In this document: one piece after another, positions 1-6,739 of the stretch
How positions within the stretch are numbered: position 1 is the stretch's first letter
Layout of the letters: every line of letters begins with the position of its first letter
From: JBDRKN01 sp043813955
Lineage (GTDB): Bacteria > Patescibacteriota > Patescibacteriia > Patescibacteriales > Patescibacteriaceae
Length of the DNA: 11,434 nt
Assembly (NCBI GenBank): GCA_043813955.1
Contig: JBDRKN010000022.1
Location: 1-11,434, forward strand
Direction of reading: 5' to 3'
Notes under the pieces: model-generated
What the model was told of the DNA's origin: nothing
Databases searched by the model: none
The model's input: the letters and a program-made list of their open reading frames with translations, nothing else
Position numbers and translations under genes: made by a program

Positions 1-35
1 AATAACTCAATTAAAGTAAAACCTTTTTTATTCAT
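1..35 (-). CDS. Type IV prepilin, N-terminal fragment cut by window edge
   Basis: Only the first 11 codons lie inside the window, reading leftward from the ATG at 33-35: M-N-K-K-G-F-T-L-I-E-L. This is the class III signal of type IV prepilins: a short basic leader ending in Gly, then Phe-Thr-Leu-Ile-Glu, with the Glu at mature position 5. The prepilin peptidase would cut between Gly5 and Phe6 and N-methylate the Phe. The start is supported by the best Shine-Dalgarno in the window (36-50). It lies downstream of pilC on the same strand, so it is very probably the pilin, or a pseudopilin, assembled by this apparatus. Major versus minor pilin cannot be decided from 11 residues. Confidence 0.9.
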   Translation of the reverse strand, partial: MNKKGFTLIEL

Positions 36-52
36 ATTCTCACCCCCTTTCC
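36..52 (-). promoter_or_regulatory. Strong Shine-Dalgarno of the prepilin gene
   Basis: On the minus strand the bases before the pilin ATG read GGAAAGGGGGTGAGAAT. This matches the anti-SD partner AAGGAGGTGA except for one base, and its 3' end lies about 4-5 nt from the ATG. The six preceding pil genes have no comparable site, which suggests the pilin is translated independently and efficiently. Confidence 0.8.
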
Positions 53-63
53 CAGTTGTTTTA

Positions 64-77
64 ATGTTTGCAAACAT
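64..77. repeat. Perfect 14-bp palindrome in the pilin leader
   Basis: ATGTTTGCAAACAT is a perfect palindrome of two 7-base arms without spacer. It sits in the presumed 5' untranslated region of the prepilin gene, between its promoter (146-174) and its Shine-Dalgarno. No T-run follows on the minus strand, so it does not look like a terminator for pilC. A protein-binding site or a small leader structure is possible; this is inference. Confidence 0.5.
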
Positions 78-115
78 ATTATTTTTTTAATTTTTAAACA
101 AAATATATTAATATA

Positions 116-131
116 GTTAATTCCAATTAAC
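116..131. repeat. Inverted repeat just downstream of the pilin promoter
   Basis: GTTAATT-CC-AATTAAC has 7-base arms and a 2-base spacer. It lies about 8-23 nt after the predicted transcription start (near 139), a usual place for an operator. The sequence is AT-rich, so chance occurrence is not negligible. Confidence 0.35.
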
Positions 132-145
132 TTGTTGATAACTTT

Positions 146-174
146 ATTATACCATTTTTTAAAAAAGAACACAA
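146..174 (-). promoter_or_regulatory. Sigma70-type promoter for the prepilin gene
   Basis: The minus strand has TATAAT at 151-146, preceded by TGG to give an extended -10 (TGGTATAAT). A weak -35, TTGTGT, lies at 174-169 with exactly 17 bases between. The predicted start is near 139, giving a leader of about 100 nt before the pilin ATG. It separates pilin transcription from the operon upstream. The 10 bases ATGGTATAAT are identical to the -10 region of the pilM promoter (6661-6670). Confidence 0.65.
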
Positions 175-188
175 TATTTTTGTCAAAT

Positions 189-1400
189 CTAGAACTGGCT
201 AGTCAAGCTGTACATTGGCAAAATAATAGCAGCTGCCATTAAGCCAACAGCAACACCCATAATAATCATAATTACCGGCTCTAGCAAAACCATTAAGTTT
301 TCCAAAGTAGCATCCAGCTCTTTGGTATAAAAAGCATTGATTCTTTCTAAAACAAAATCTAATTTGCCTGTTTTCTCGCCTACAATCATCATTTTAGGCA
401 CCATTGAAGGAACTTCTTTGCTCTTGGAAAAAACTGTGGAAATTGAATTTCCCTGCTCTACTTCAATGATAGTTTGGCTAACAATTTCCTTGAAAATATT
501 GTTTGTAACAATGCTTCTGGTAATTTTTAATGCATTGGAAATTGTTACTCCGCCTACTATAAGGGTGCTCATAGAGCGGGCAAAATGAATAATATTCATT
601 TTTTGTATTATTTTTCCAAAGATGGGAAGACGCAATGCTATATAGTCAATCTGCTTTCTGCCAAAAGGCTTTTTGGAAAAAAACTTAACAGACGTTACAA
701 GCGCAATAACAAATATAATTACCAGCCACCAGAAGTTAACAAGAAAGCTGGATGTGGCAATTAAGATCCTTGTCATGATTGGCAGCTGGCCGCCTACTTC
801 CTCAAAGATATCCACAAGCTTAGGCACTACAAAAATCATCATCAATATGCCTACGGTAATCATGGCTGTTAGAACAATTGCCGGATACATCATTGCATTC
901 TTCAACTTTTTAACAATATCATAATTCTTTTCTTCCTCGTCTGCCAAATATCCCAATGACTCATCCAGCTTGCCTGACTTTTCGCCAGATCGAACAACGC
1001 TTACATGGAAATCAGAAAAAATACTTCCATGCTTTTCCATAGAATCTGACAAGCGCTCTCCAGTATCAACATCATTTGAAACCTCAATTAAAATAGATCT
1101 CATGCTTGGATTTTCAATTTGGTCTGATAAAATGCGCAATGACTGGGTCAAGGTAATGCTTGCAGAAATTAATACAGAAAACTGCCTAAAAAAGACAACC
1201 AGGTCTTTAGCCTTGACGCGGTTAAAAAAACGGTTAAAATGATGCTTAAAAAGCTGATCAGATAAGGACTTTCTGACTGAAATAATCTGATAGCCTTTTT
1301 CCAAAAGAACATTCTCAACCTGCTGCTCGCTGGCAGCCTCTATGGTCCCTTGTTCTTTTTCATAATCTTTGTTTACTACTTTGTATTTAAAAAAAGGCAT
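189..1400 (-). CDS. pilC: Type IV pilus inner-membrane platform protein PilC
   Basis: This is a 403-residue T2SSF-family protein, the usual length for PilC/GspF. PilC is the inner-membrane platform on which the PilB motor acts to add pilin subunits. Two homologous T2SSF domains are visible, at about residues 65-190 and 265-393. Each begins with an F-x-R-x-(F/M)-S-x-L-I-type segment (FFRQFSVLIS; HFARSMSTLI) and contains a G-E-K-(S/T)-G-K-L-D motif (139-146, 341-348). Hydrophobic segments lie near residues 170-193, 211-240 and 370-395. The start ATG at 1398-1400 lies 4 bases after the pilB stop with no Shine-Dalgarno, so translational coupling is likely. It is the last gene of the assembly operon before the pilin. 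Confidence 0.95.
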   Translation of the reverse strand: MPFFKYKVVNKDYEKEQGTIEAASEQQVENVLLEKGYQIISVRKSLSDQLFKHHFNRFFNRVKAKDLVVFFRQFSVLISASITLTQSLRILSDQIENPSMRSILIEVSNDVDTGERLSDSMEKHGSIFSDFHVSVVRSGEKSGKLDESLGYLADEEEKNYDIVKKLKNAMMYPAIVLTAMITVGILMMIFVVPKLVDIFEEVGGQLPIMTRILIATSSFLVNFWWLVIIFVIALVTSVKFFSKKPFGRKQIDYIALRLPIFGKIIQKMNIIHFARSMSTLIVGGVTISNALKITRSIVTNNIFKEIVSQTIIEVEQGNSISTVFSKSKEVPSMVPKMMIVGEKTGKLDFVLERINAFYTKELDATLENLMVLLEPVIMIIMGVAVGLMAAAIILPMYSLTSQF

Positions 1401-1404
1401 ATAT

Positions 1405-3162
1405 TTAAGTTTGCATTACGCGCTTTACTTCTTCTATCGTAGTAACCCCTTGAAGAATTTTTATCAACCCATCCTGCTCTACTGTGATAAATAACTGATT
1501 TTTAGATACTATTTCCTGTGTAAGAATTCCTCCTTTGTTAATAATCATATCCTTTATTTCCTGATTAACATCAAGGACTTCAGACAAAGAAACTCTGGAT
1601 CTGTATCCGCTGTGGCTGCAATGTGCGCATCCTACTGGCTCATAAAAGACTGCTTTGGAAAAATCAAAATCAGGAATTTCTTTTTTTAATATATCTTCTG
1701 GTATAGCTGCAATTTTTTCTTTAATTTCAGCTAAAACTTTCTCTGGCAGCTTTTTTTCTTTTCTGCAATCAGAACATAGCCGCCTAGCCAATCTCTGTGC
1801 AATGACCATGTTAATAACTGAGCCAAGCAAAAACGCTTCAGTATCCATGTCTAACATTCTTGGAACAGCGCCAATAGCATTATTTGTATGCAAAGTTGAC
1901 AAAACTAAATGGCCTGTAAGGGCGGCATGAATAGCTAGTTCAGCAGTTTCATTATCTCGAATCTCTCCAACCATCATAACATCAGGATCCTGGCGAAGTA
2001 AAGAACGCAGGCCAGTAGCAAAGGAAAAGCCTATATCTGGCCTGATTTGAGACTGGTTAACTCCTTCTATGAAATATTCAACAGGGTCTTCCAAAGTAAC
2101 AATATTAACCCCCACTTTGTTTATAATATGCAAAAGAGAATACAAAGTCGTGGTCTTGCCAGAGCCAGTAGGGCCTGTTACCAAAATAATGCCTCCTGTC
2201 TTCTCAATATTTTTATTAATCTTTTCCAGATTAACGCCAGCAAAGCCTAATTCCCCTAAAGTCATTACGCCCTTGGAAGTATCTAAAATTCTCAGCACAA
2301 CTTTTTCCTGGCCCATTAAAGGCAGGACAGATACGCGAAAATCAATGTTATTGCCATTTATTTCCATCCTTATTCTGCCTCCTTGCGGAACCCTTGTTTC
2401 GTCTAATTTTAAGCGTGACAAAACCTTTATGCGGGAAACAACGCTGTTGTGGATATTAAGCGGCAAGGTCAAAGAACTGTGCAAAATACCGTCAACCCTG
2501 TAGCGCACTCTAGTGCTGTCAGTCATTGGCTCAATATGAATATCAGAAGCTCCTGCTTCTACTGCATGCTTAATGATTTCAAAAACAATCTTGGCAACAG
2601 GAGCGCTTTTAACTATTTCCTCAAAATCAATATCTTTCCCTTGTTTTTTTTCTTCTGCTATATCAGCCAATTCTTCCTTTTTCCTTGTTTCCAAGGCGCC
2701 GGAAATTTCCTTGCTGAATTTCTTGTATTGCCTGAAAATATTATTAAAGCTGCTTGGGGAAACAAAAAAATAATCAACCTGAAAGCCTTTCTTGGTGGCT
2801 AAGAAATCAATTGCCTCAATGGCCCTGAAATTATTCGGGTCAAGCATGCCAATGCTCAGCTTCTTTCCTTCTTGGGCAAAAGAGACTAGCTTGTAATTTT
2901 CAGCTGTCTCAACCGGAATAATATTCAAAACCTTTTCTGTAACTTCAATATTTGTTAAATCAGCATAGGGCAATCCTAAGAATTCTGCCTTTGCTTTAAT
3001 TAGCTCTTCTTGGCCGATTAGCTTGCGGTCCTGCATCACTCTTTCCACATCCTTTTTTGTATCAACAGATTCCTTAAGTATTGCTTCAGAATCTTCTGCT
3101 TTTAACAAACCTTTTTGCACTAAAAAATCAAGCAGTTTTTTTTGTTTATCTTGTTCAGGCAT
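1405..3162 (-). CDS. pilB: Type IV pilus extension ATPase PilB
   Basis: This is a 585-residue GspE/PilB-family ATPase that powers pilus extension as a cytoplasmic hexamer. Residues 1-150 form the N-terminal MshEN-type domain, followed by a charged linker (150-180). The core shows ASDIHIEP (205-212), RVDG (222-225), Walker A GPTGSGKT (330-337), the Asp box TLEDPVEY (from 356), Walker B with DPDVMMVGEIRD (392-403) and the His box TGHLVLSTLHTNNA (from 416). A zinc-binding tetracysteine is formed by C463, C466, C512 and C515. Those cysteines and the N-terminal domain favour PilB over the retraction ATPase PilT. All catalytic motifs are intact. The start lies 2 bases after the stop of the small upstream gene and has no clear ribosome-binding site. 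Confidence 0.96.
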   Translation of the reverse strand: MPEQDKQKKLLDFLVQKGLLKAEDSEAILKESVDTKKDVERVMQDRKLIGQEELIKAKAEFLGLPYADLTNIEVTEKVLNIIPVETAENYKLVSFAQEGKKLSIGMLDPNNFRAIEAIDFLATKKGFQVDYFFVSPSSFNNIFRQYKKFSKEISGALETRKKEELADIAEEKKQGKDIDFEEIVKSAPVAKIVFEIIKHAVEAGASDIHIEPMTDSTRVRYRVDGILHSSLTLPLNIHNSVVSRIKVLSRLKLDETRVPQGGRIRMEINGNNIDFRVSVLPLMGQEKVVLRILDTSKGVMTLGELGFAGVNLEKINKNIEKTGGIILVTGPTGSGKTTTLYSLLHIINKVGVNIVTLEDPVEYFIEGVNQSQIRPDIGFSFATGLRSLLRQDPDVMMVGEIRDNETAELAIHAALTGHLVLSTLHTNNAIGAVPRMLDMDTEAFLLGSVINMVIAQRLARRLCSDCRKEKKLPEKVLAEIKEKIAAIPEDILKKEIPDFDFSKAVFYEPVGCAHCSHSGYRSRVSLSEVLDVNQEIKDMIINKGGILTQEIVSKNQLFITVEQDGLIKILQGVTTIEEVKRVMQT

Positions 3163-3164
3163 AT

Positions 3165-3476
3165 CTAATTAAAAGGCTTAAACGGATTGCTGTAACGGCG
3201 CTTAACGCGCGACAGCTCGTCTTGGCTAATATCAATAATATCCCCGTCCCGCTCTAATTTGGGGATTGGCTTTAATTCCTTGAATTTCTCATCTTCAAGC
3301 ACTTCAGTATCAATAGTGCGTCCTGCAAACCTGTTGCTTAAGCTGGTTTCAACAGCTTCTTCATGCTCGCTTATATTACGATTTGTTCTGATGCGGTTTG
3401 CTATAAAGAGGGCTAAAACTATTAATAGGATAGCTACTAATACAAATGGTTTTCTAAATTGTTTAAATTTAGCCAT
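3165..3476 (-). CDS. Small bitopic membrane protein in the pilP position of the pil operon
   Basis: This is a 103-residue protein with a basic N-terminus (K, R at 3-9), one membrane segment at about residues 11-27, then a highly charged tail of about 75 residues ending in R-R-Y-S-N-P-F-K-P-F-N. No signal-peptidase II lipobox is visible, unlike classical PilP lipoproteins. The terminal N-P-F recalls the R-N-P-F found in PilP-type proteins, but this similarity is weak. The gene sits between pilO and pilB with gaps of 3 and 2 bases, so it is almost certainly part of the pilus machine. The likely topology puts the tail outside the membrane. I do not recognise a specific family; a PilP-like partner of PilN/PilO is inference from position. 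Confidence 0.75.
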   Translation of the reverse strand: MAKFKQFRKPFVLVAILLIVLALFIANRIRTNRNISEHEEAVETSLSNRFAGRTIDTEVLEDEKFKELKPIPKLERDGDIIDISQDELSRVKRRYSNPFKPFN

Positions 3477-3479
3477 ATA

Positions 3480-4115
3480 TTATTTTAACTGATAAGTTAA
3501 GAGCTCAATAGTTGCCATTCTGTTAAGTGGATCATACTCTACCCGCCGGACATCCATAATCCTTAAATTAACTTCAATAGTCTTTAAAGCATTAATCAAG
3601 CCTTCATAACTTACATCTTTAAGAACAACTATGGTCCTGACCACCATCATCTGGTCAAACAAACGGCTGCGCTTGTTATTCTCCGCCAGATTCTCAAGGC
3701 TGTAAGAGTCTTCAAGAGGCAGAACATCTAAAGATTCTAATGACAAATTTTCTCTCTCAGCCAAATAATCCATTTCCTTAAACAAATCTTCTTTTTCATT
3801 TGTATTGCTTACAATAGCATTAATCTTGTCTTTGTCATCCTGTAAAATCTTGTCAAAAGTGCCTTTTAACTGGCTAAGCTGCATTAAATATTTCATTTTC
3901 TGCGTATATTCTTCCTGCTTTTGATGAATCTCGTCTTCATTTAAAATTGCGCTATACTTTGGCTTTAAAGAAAACTGGAATGACAGAAAAAAGACAAGCA
4001 GGACAGCTATAATAATGATTATATTGAAAAAGCGATAAGCATAAATATTCACCTGCCGCATTATCACAGCCGAGTTAATTGATTGTTTTGCTTGTTCTGG
4101 CTTACCTTTAGGCAT
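3480..4115 (-). CDS. pilO: PilO-like inner-membrane alignment protein
   Basis: This is a 211-residue protein with the PilO layout. It has a cytoplasmic N-terminus (1-28), one very hydrophobic membrane helix (about 29-49, IIIIIAVLLVFFL), a charged predicted coiled coil (about 60-125) and a C-terminal alpha/beta region (155-211) with alternating strands such as RTIVVLKDV and MATIELLTYQL, fitting a ferredoxin-like PilO fold. PilO pairs with PilN to form the inner-membrane alignment subcomplex. The assignment rests on size, topology and operon position after pilM and pilN more than on residue motifs, because PilO is poorly conserved. The start lies a single base after the pilN stop, with no Shine-Dalgarno. 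Confidence 0.8.
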   Translation of the reverse strand: MPKGKPEQAKQSINSAVIMRQVNIYAYRFFNIIIIIAVLLVFFLSFQFSLKPKYSAILNEDEIHQKQEEYTQKMKYLMQLSQLKGTFDKILQDDKDKINAIVSNTNEKEDLFKEMDYLAERENLSLESLDVLPLEDSYSLENLAENNKRSRLFDQMMVVRTIVVLKDVSYEGLINALKTIEVNLRIMDVRRVEYDPLNRMATIELLTYQLK

Positions 4116-4116
4116 A

Positions 4117-5451
4117 TTATCTTAAAAATATTTTACGATCAATTAATAAATCTAGGACAAACTTGATTCTTTCTCTTGTTTTAACTTCTTCGTCTGGGCC
4201 GCTAATCTGCTCAACCAATGCCTGCGCGCTCTCTGTGTCAGCAGAAATTGTTTTATCAAACAATTGCATAAGCTTAATTTGCAGATAAACAGAGCGGTAA
4301 TCCCTGCCTATAGCCGGTATTGCATACTCGCCTCCTGTGTCTCCGCTAAATCCTTCGTAATATACATCAAAAATAGTATATTCTTCTAAGAATTTGAAAA
4401 AGTTTGTCCAGTAAATATGGTTGTCCAGAATAAAATCAACAAGGACCAGCTTGTCATTAAATTCTAAAATCTTTTCAGCAAAATCTTCTTCTTTCTTAAC
4501 CTGCTCATTAACGCCTTCTAAATTGCTGAAAATATATTGGTTATCATTAAGCTTTTTAGATTCCCAAACAAGCAATCCTCCGTAAAGGATGCCAATAGTT
4601 AGCATGGCCAAGCCCAAAGCCAGAACTAATGTTAAAATCTTGCTCTGCCAGTTAAAAAATAAAGTCTCTTGGTCTTTGATTAGATTGGCGCGCACTATAT
4701 TATGCGAATGCCAATATCGATTCTCAATATCCTGCCGAATTTTTAAATTAGCGTATTTTTCTCTTTCAGCCGCAAAACGCTTGGCCATTTTTTCCTTATG
4801 CTTGCCAAGATCTGTTAATTTAGAATGCTCTTCAGGCTCTTTTTTTAAAACAACCTGCTTTGGCATTGGCTTGATCTTGGTCTTTTTCTCAGGCTTTGAA
4901 GCAAAAAGCTTGGAAAACCATGGCTTCTTTTTCAGCTTAAAAGGTTCCTTAGCTGGCTTAGCATGCGCCTGGCGCAGCAAGCCGGCCTTAAGCGCGCTAT
5001 TTTGGTTAGCTAAAAATTTATGGTCAATCATTCCATGATTGCCTGGCTTTGACTGCGCAAACTTATCCTCAACCAGATGTTGCATGGATTTCACTTTGTC
5101 CTTGTCAACCTTTTTGTCTTTCTCCTTGGTTTTAACCAATGACTTTTGCAACAGCTCGCGCTCTTCTTGTTTTTGCTGTTTTAACAATCTAGACTGAACC
5201 TTCTTAGCCTTGAACTGAGCTTTCTTCCTGGCACTAGCCTCAAGCTTCTGCTGTCTCTTAGCTATTTTTAATTTCTTTTTATTATTATTCTCATCTATCT
5301 TGCTAGTATCCTTTTTTTCGCCCTTTTCATTTTCATGCCACATATAGCTCCAGAAGTCTTTGAACAGCTTTAACACAGGCAATCTTTTTTTAGGCTTGAT
5401 TCCCTTATTCTCGTCTTTTAAAGGATTGAATTTTAAATCATCTGAATTCAT
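4117..5451 (-). CDS. pilN: PilN-like protein with a long Lys-rich cytoplasmic extension
   Basis: This 444-residue protein is more than twice the usual PilN length of about 180-200. Residues 1-245 are extremely basic and probably disordered or coiled coil (Lys/Gln/Glu-rich, e.g. 55-120 and 165-205). The segment R-A-N-L-I-K-D (254-260), directly before the membrane helix (about 270-293), resembles the conserved N-terminal I-N-L-L-P motif with which PilN docks onto PilM. From there the protein looks like a normal PilN: a transmembrane helix, a short coiled coil (300-335) and an alpha/beta extracytoplasmic domain (335-400). A C-terminal helical tail ends in IDRKIFLR. The ATG at 5449-5451 lies 11 bases after the pilM stop. 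Motif and position support PilN; the function of the extension is unknown. Confidence 0.8.
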   Translation of the reverse strand: MNSDDLKFNPLKDENKGIKPKKRLPVLKLFKDFWSYMWHENEKGEKKDTSKIDENNNKKKLKIAKRQQKLEASARKKAQFKAKKVQSRLLKQQKQEERELLQKSLVKTKEKDKKVDKDKVKSMQHLVEDKFAQSKPGNHGMIDHKFLANQNSALKAGLLRQAHAKPAKEPFKLKKKPWFSKLFASKPEKKTKIKPMPKQVVLKKEPEEHSKLTDLGKHKEKMAKRFAAEREKYANLKIRQDIENRYWHSHNIVRANLIKDQETLFFNWQSKILTLVLALGLAMLTIGILYGGLLVWESKKLNDNQYIFSNLEGVNEQVKKEEDFAEKILEFNDKLVLVDFILDNHIYWTNFFKFLEEYTIFDVYYEGFSGDTGGEYAIPAIGRDYRSVYLQIKLMQLFDKTISADTESAQALVEQISGPDEEVKTRERIKFVLDLLIDRKIFLR

Positions 5452-5462
5452 GAAATTTCAAA

Positions 5463-6575
5463 TTAATCTTTGTCAAACTCTCTCATTGCCAATCCAATGG
5501 CAACTGCCATGCGGGGGCCAATCTGCTCCAGCACTGGCTTTAATTCCATAGGATAGGCGACCCTAAACCATGGATCTCCAATTATTACGTTCTTGTTTAA
5601 AATATTTGCAAAATAATCAGACAAGCCAGACAGCATAGATGACCCGCCAGTTAAAATAATCTTGCTCACATTTAAATCTTCCTTGCTGCTAAAGCTCTCT
5701 AAAATATATTTGGCTTCATTAAATACTGGAGAAATAACATCAGTAATAATCTTTGGAAGCTCCCCGTCCTGGCTAACCAAATCATATTTGTATTGTTCTG
5801 CTTTTTCCAAGCTAATATTTAAGCCTTTGCTAATAGCCTTGGTAATGCTTAAGCCTCCTACATCAATGCTGCGGCTTAAAACAGGCACGCCTTTGTCTAT
5901 TATAAAGATGTTGGTTGAATTAGCGCCAATCTGGGCAACCATTACTGTTGATTTGTCATTGCCGAGCAAAGACCTTATCAAGCCAAAAACCTCGGTCTCT
6001 AAATTAACCAAGTTAAACTTAATGCTTTTAAATGTATATGCATAGCTCTTAATCAGGCTCTTGGGAGCTCCGATCAAAAGTATTTTATGATTTTCTTGTT
6101 TTAGCTCCTGCTTTGGCTCTTGCTTCTCTTCTTCCTGCTTTGGCTCTTCTGCCTTTGCTAAATCTGGATCCTTATCTTCCTTAATATCATCAATTCTCTG
6201 CCAATCCAAGACAATATCATTAAGAGGCAGAGGAATAATCTTCTTAGCCTCCCATGTTATTGAAGAATCAAGGTCTTTTTGCGTTAGCTTCCCGCTAAGG
6301 TTGATTATGGAGGAAAAAACAGTAAAGGTTGGCAAAGACGCAACAACATCGCGGGCAACCATATCAGTTTTCTTAAATACTTTTTCAATAGTAGCCGAAA
6401 CAGCCTTAATGTCCAGCTTGTTAGCATCAGGATAGGTATTGGCCAGCATATCGCTGTAGCCATAATTGATCAGCACCACCTTATCCTGGTGCTTTTTCAG
6501 CTCCACCATCTTAATGCTAGAGCTGCCTATATCCACGCCTAAGTAACTTACTGGCGCAGAGCTAAAAAGATTCAT
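5463..6575 (-). CDS. pilM: Type IV pilus assembly actin-like ATPase PilM
   Basis: This is a 370-residue cytoplasmic actin-fold protein that binds ATP and anchors PilN to the pilus motor. Phosphate-1 motif: YLGVDIGSSSIKMVEL (11-26). EAKKIIPLPL (109-118) is the typical PilM segment. Phosphate-2 motif: VAQIGANSTNIFIID (213-227). Adenosine motif: ILTGGSSMLSGL (307-318). Residues 131-162 are a Glu/Lys/Gln/Pro-rich insertion with an internal repeat, probably an exposed loop. The reading frame is open up to an ATG at 6647, but the ATG at 6573-6575 is preferred. It places the family's N-terminus (MNLFSSAPVS then YLGVDIG) correctly and avoids a 24-residue hydrophobic extension unlike any cytosolic PilM. 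First gene of the operon. Confidence 0.94.
   Translation of the reverse strand: MNLFSSAPVSYLGVDIGSSSIKMVELKKHQDKVVLINYGYSDMLANTYPDANKLDIKAVSATIEKVFKKTDMVARDVVASLPTFTVFSSIINLSGKLTQKDLDSSITWEAKKIIPLPLNDIVLDWQRIDDIKEDKDPDLAKAEEPKQEEEKQEPKQELKQENHKILLIGAPKSLIKSYAYTFKSIKFNLVNLETEVFGLIRSLLGNDKSTVMVAQIGANSTNIFIIDKGVPVLSRSIDVGGLSITKAISKGLNISLEKAEQYKYDLVSQDGELPKIITDVISPVFNEAKYILESFSSKEDLNVSKIILTGGSSMLSGLSDYFANILNKNVIIGDPWFRVAYPMELKPVLEQIGPRMAVAIGLAMREFDKD
6106..6148. repeat. Two 16-bp direct repeats inside pilM
   Basis: TCCTGCTTTGGCTCTT occurs at 6106-6121 and again at 6133-6148, spaced 27 bases start to start (nine codons, in frame). They encode the repeated E-P-K-Q-E units in the charged insertion of PilM (about residues 143-157). 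An in-frame duplication in a low-complexity loop is the simplest explanation. Confidence 0.85.
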
Positions 6576-6660
6576 ATAGTGAAAATAAAAATTATTTTGC
6601 GAAAAAAATGAGAATAATATATAATAAGAGATATGGCCTACTGCCATTAGCCCTTAAAAT

Positions 6661-6689
6661 ATTATACCATAAAAATTCACTTGTGTTAA
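6661..6689 (-). promoter_or_regulatory. Sigma70-type promoter of the pilus assembly operon
   Basis: On the minus strand TTAACA (6689-6684) is followed after exactly 17 bases by TATAAT (6666-6661). The -35 matches five of six consensus bases, the -10 matches fully, and TGG before it makes an extended -10. The predicted start is near 6654, about 79 nt before the preferred pilM ATG. Two more TATAAT hexamers on the same strand (6689-6694 and 6706-6711) could act as alternatives. Confidence 0.7.
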
Positions 6690-6739
6690 TTATAACATTA
6701 TTTGAATTATAGCACAAAATTATTTGACTAAAAAGTTAT

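Noticed and set aside
103..115. TATATTAATATA palindrome near the pilin promoter
   Set aside because: Pure A/T sequence; such palindromes are expected by chance in this AT-rich stretch.
2069..2503. Open frame of 144 codons on the plus strand inside pilB
   Set aside because: It lies antisense to conserved catalytic motifs of PilB, has no recognisable product and no start signals; a shadow of a strongly constrained gene.
4589..5038. Open frame of 149 codons on the plus strand inside pilN
   Set aside because: It is antisense to the Lys-rich extension; Lys codons (AAA/AAG) read backwards give long Ser/Leu/Phe-rich frames. No start signal or domain.
6576..6647. N-terminal extension of pilM by 24 residues from the ATG at 6647
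   Set aside because: The extension is hydrophobic and aromatic (FFSQNNFYFHY), unlike a cytosolic actin-like protein, and the ATG at 6575 reproduces the usual PilM N-terminus. The weak AAGGG before 6647 is not enough.
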